This document shows, one piece after another, positions 3,510 through 5,182 of a stretch of DNA of 5,182 nucleotides. The notes beneath the pieces were generated by a model, which was not told the DNA's origin, made no database searches, and saw nothing but the letters and a program-made list of their open reading frames with translations. The stretch's first letter is position 1; each line of letters opens with the position of its first letter. Location: contig JAIRZE010000076.1 of assembly GCA_031267375.1 (NCBI GenBank), positions 1-5,182 of the forward strand, given 5' to 3'. Position numbers and translations under genes: made by a program. Source of the stretch: Rickettsiales bacterium (GTDB taxonomy: Bacteria; Pseudomonadota; Alphaproteobacteria; Rs-D84).

Positions 3510-4868
3510 ATGCCAGCCAAAACAATCAATGATATTGTGGCGCTTTGCAAGCGGCGCGGATTTATTTTCACAGGCTCTGAAATTTACGGCGGCTTGGGCG
3601 GCGCATATGACTATGGCCCGTACGGCGTGGAATTGATGAAAAACATCCGGAACGCCTGGTGGGGCGCTATGGTCTATCAGCGCGATGATATAGAAGGGTT
3701 GGACGCGGCATTAATTACAAACCGCCTGATGTGGAAATATAGCGGGCACGAGGCTGGATTTTCAGACCCCCTGGTGGAATGCAAAAAGTGCGGCGCGCGT
3801 ATGCGTCAGGATAAAATGAAAGATCCGACCAAGTGCGACGCCTGCGGCAGCACTGATTTAATGGCGCCGCGCGCGTACCAGCTGATGATGGGATTGCGGA
3901 TCGGCGCGACCGCGGACGAAGATATAAACGCGTACCTGCGTCCGGAAACCGCGACAACGACTTATACAAATTTCAAAAATGTTCTGGATTCCACGCCGCA
4001 TAAATTGCCTTTTGGAATTGTGCAAATCGGCAAAGCGTTTCGCAATGAAATTTCCCCGCGCGGATTTGTCTTTCGTATGCGGGAATTTGAACAGGCGGAA
4101 ATGCAGTACTTTGTCCGCCCGGAAAACGATGCGGAATACTTTGCGCAGTGGAAGAAAATTCGTATGGATTGGTGGGTGAATGCGCTGGGCATTCCCGCGG
4201 ATCAATTGCGTTTTGCGCCGCACGAAAAATTGGCGCATTATGCAAAGGCGGCCGAAGACATAGAATATAATTTCCCGGACGGTTTTGACGAAGTAGAGGG
4301 GATTCATAACCGGCAAGACTTTGACCTGGGCAGCCATACCAAGGCGCAGGGCGAATTCCAAATCGCGGCGAATGTTTTGGATAATAAAGACAGCACGACA
4401 AAGCTGTCGTACAGCGATCCGCAAAGCGGCGAAAACTTTCTGCCCTATGTCATAGAAACGGCAATGGGCGTGAACCGCGCGATGCTGGCGGTTATGTTGA
4501 ACGCGTATATGGAAGAAGACTTGGGGGACGGAAAATCGCGCACCGTGTTGAAATTGAAACCGTCATTGTCGCCGGTAAAAGCAGCGGTTATCCCGCTGGC
4601 AAGAAATGTCCCGGAATTGGGCGAATTGGCGAACAAGATAGTGGCGGACTTGCGCGGATTATCTATTGGCCGCATAGAATTGGAAAACAGCGGAAACATT
4701 GGTAAGAATTATCGCCGACACGACGAGATTGGCACCCCAGTCTGCATTACGGTTGATCATCAGAGCCTGGAAGACGGACAGATCACGATTCGGCACCGCG
4801 ACAGTATGTTGCAAGAGCGCATTGCGATTTCGGCCCTTCCCGCACGATTGATTGATATTGTGAAGTAA
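3510..4868 (+). CDS. glyQS: Glycine-tRNA ligase, single-chain (alpha2) class II type
   Basis: Charges tRNA-Gly with glycine using ATP in the cytoplasm. The 452-residue length and layout match the homodimeric alpha2 enzyme (also named glyS in some annotations), not the alpha2beta2 type. Seen: N-terminal EIYGGLGGAYDYGPYG at 24-39; a zinc-knuckle-like CKKC...CDAC (Cys91, 94, 109, 112); RPETA at 144-148; motif 2 as FRNEISPRGFVFRMREF at 177-193; EGIHNRQDFDL at 263-273; motif 3 region YVIETAMGVNRAMLAVM at 313-329; and a C-terminal anticodon-binding domain from about 355 to the end (KAAVIPLAR, GNIGKNYRRHDEIGTP). After RPETA the usual QG is replaced by TTTYTNF. CGGAG nine bases upstream supports the start. 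The 86-base spacer after the ferredoxin is a copy of the one before it. Co-transcription with the ferredoxin is possible; no separate promoter is obvious. Confidence 0.95.
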   Translation: MPAKTINDIVALCKRRGFIFTGSEIYGGLGGAYDYGPYGVELMKNIRNAWWGAMVYQRDDIEGLDAALITNRLMWKYSGHEAGFSDPLVECKKCGARMRQDKMKDPTKCDACGSTDLMAPRAYQLMMGLRIGATADEDINAYLRPETATTTYTNFKNVLDSTPHKLPFGIVQIGKAFRNEISPRGFVFRMREFEQAEMQYFVRPENDAEYFAQWKKIRMDWWVNALGIPADQLRFAPHEKLAHYAKAAEDIEYNFPDGFDEVEGIHNRQDFDLGSHTKAQGEFQIAANVLDNKDSTTKLSYSDPQSGENFLPYVIETAMGVNRAMLAVMLNAYMEEDLGDGKSRTVLKLKPSLSPVKAAVIPLARNVPELGELANKIVADLRGLSIGRIELENSGNIGKNYRRHDEIGTPVCITVDHQSLEDGQITIRHRDSMLQERIAISALPARLIDIVK

Positions 4869-4882
4869 TTGTGAAATAAAAT

Positions 4883-4983
4883 CTCGGTGAAAACACCTGC
4901 CCTCCTAATCGCGAAGCGACTCCTGCCCCCTTGTTTGTTCGCTGCGCTCACCATTCGTACGGGTTTCGCTACGCAAAACCCAA
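4883..4983. repeat. Start of the right-end repeat array (CTCGGTG copy 3 and hairpins)
   Basis: CTCGGTG (4883-4889), the motif that opens the elements at 458 and 642, marks the change from coding to repeat sequence 15 bases after the glycyl-tRNA synthetase stop. Small dyads follow: GGTG/CACC (4886-4889 with 4894-4897), TCGC/GCGA (4909-4912 with 4916-4919) and GGGTTT/AAACCC (4961-4966 with 4976-4981). No gene is visible anywhere from 4869 to the right edge. Confidence 0.6.
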
Positions 4984-5029
4984 CTCATAAGCGGGGGCGG
5001 GATAGATTTCGTTAGTGAGCGCAGCGAAC
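4937..5029. repeat. 15-bp perfect inverted repeat, 63-base spacer
   Basis: GTTCGCTGCGCTCAC (4937-4951) is the exact reverse complement of 5015-5029. Its right arm lies inside the loop of the 5004-5041 hairpin, so the pairings are mutually exclusive or would form a pseudoknot-like crossing with the 23-bp outer repeat. Confidence 0.8.
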
Positions 5030-5041
5030 TCTACGAAATCT
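5004..5041. repeat. 9-bp perfect inverted repeat inside the right-end element
   Basis: AGATTTCGT (5004-5012) is the exact reverse complement of ACGAAATCT (5033-5041). It shares three bases with the outer 23-bp arm on one side and with the next hairpin on the other, so it would stack end to end with them. Its loop contains the right arm of the 15-bp repeat at 4937. Confidence 0.7.
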
Positions 5042-5083
5042 TGAGTGGGGGTGTTTTAGAGTACAAGAAGCCCCCACCCAAGA
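5039..5083. repeat. 12-of-13-bp inverted repeat inside the right-end element
   Basis: TCTTGAGTGGGGG (5039-5051) pairs with CCCCCACCCAAGA (5071-5083) with a single mismatch around a 19-base loop. TTGAG followed by a G run also occurs at the left edge of the window. Confidence 0.75.
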
Positions 5084-5162
5084 GTTGCCAGGTGGAGCGA
5101 CTTTCTACGAAAGTCGCTTAACCGGTGCCTTTCGTAGAAAGGCACCCCACCAAGCCAACTCT
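5081..5162. repeat. Three-way-junction (T-shaped) palindrome
   Basis: The stem is AGAGTTG (5081-5087) with CAACTCT (5156-5162), a small internal loop, then GGTGG (5091-5095) with CCACC (5147-5151). Directly abutting it, with no unpaired base, are hairpin A (arms 5096-5105 and 5109-5118, loop TAC) and hairpin B (arms 5124-5133 and 5137-5146, loop GTA); both are perfect 10-bp stems separated only by TAACC. The cores CTTTCTACGAAAG (5101-5113) and CTTTCGTAGAAAG (5129-5141) are reverse complements of each other, so the loops are mutually complementary. Confidence 0.85.
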
Positions 5163-5182
5163 ATCCCGCCCCCGCTTATGAG

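Larger units (their letters stand above)
4984..5182. repeat. 199-base element bounded by a 23-bp perfect inverted repeat
   Basis: Bases 4984-5006 are the exact reverse complement of 5160-5182. The left arm starts CTCATAAGCGGGGGCGGG and the right arm ends at the last base of the window. Both arms are preceded by CCAACTC-like sequence, so the symmetry probably continues beyond the edge. The enclosed 153 bases fold into three further hairpin domains (5004-5041, 5039-5083, 5081-5162). No reading frame of note is present. Confidence 0.8.

Noticed and set aside
5081..5182. Integron attC site
   Set aside because: Although the region is foldable, it lacks the GTTRRRY and RYYYAAC core sites at the expected ends, has two full hairpins instead of one imperfect stem, and no integron integrase is present.

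Overview
The window appears to come from a bacterium with intermediate GC content and many repeats, most likely an anaerobic, host-associated relative of the Alphaproteobacteria. The lineage guess rests mainly on the Lgt N-terminus (IGPLAVRWYALAYI), which looks alphaproteobacterial to me, and on a tRNA gene with an encoded CCA end. A clostridial-type 2[4Fe-4S] ferredoxin and a recombinase resembling the Mpi family of gut bacteria point to an anaerobic gut-like habitat. This placement is inference; no rRNA or marker alignment was available.

Layout. Minus strand, left part: an unrecognised small helical protein running off the left edge (1-375), a roughly 320-base non-coding block packed with palindromes (376-692), a serine recombinase (693-1319), tRNA-Ser(UGA) (1414-1503), and lgt (1522-2349). 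A 66-base divergent intergenic region (2350-2415) separates this half from the plus-strand half: a Bax-inhibitor-1 family membrane protein (2416-3132), a 65-residue ferredoxin (3226-3423), and a single-chain class II glycyl-tRNA synthetase (3510-4868). The last 314 bases (4869-5182) hold no gene but a dense nest of perfect and near-perfect inverted repeats.

The core genes are ordinary housekeeping genes: lipoprotein modification, glycine charging, serine tRNA, electron transfer. No shared pathway is evident. The repeats are what stand out. (1) A palindromic element built from GGACAAA-like units occurs three times in the same orientation relative to the genes: once inside lgt, where it stays in frame and adds about 22 codons, and twice as nearly the whole spacer before the ferredoxin and glycyl-tRNA synthetase genes, so that the ferredoxin is bracketed by direct repeats. 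The two spacer copies also share a leader that places the Shine-Dalgarno CGGAG in the loop of an A6/T6 hairpin. (2) A second, GC-rich family beginning CTCGGTG flanks the AT-rich palindromes near the recombinase and starts the right-end array. (3) The right end folds on paper into a three-way junction with two perfect 10-bp hairpins whose three-base loops are complementary, inside a 23-bp outer inverted repeat that ends exactly at the window edge. GC-rich repeat sequence at both edges suggests repeats may have delimited this contig.
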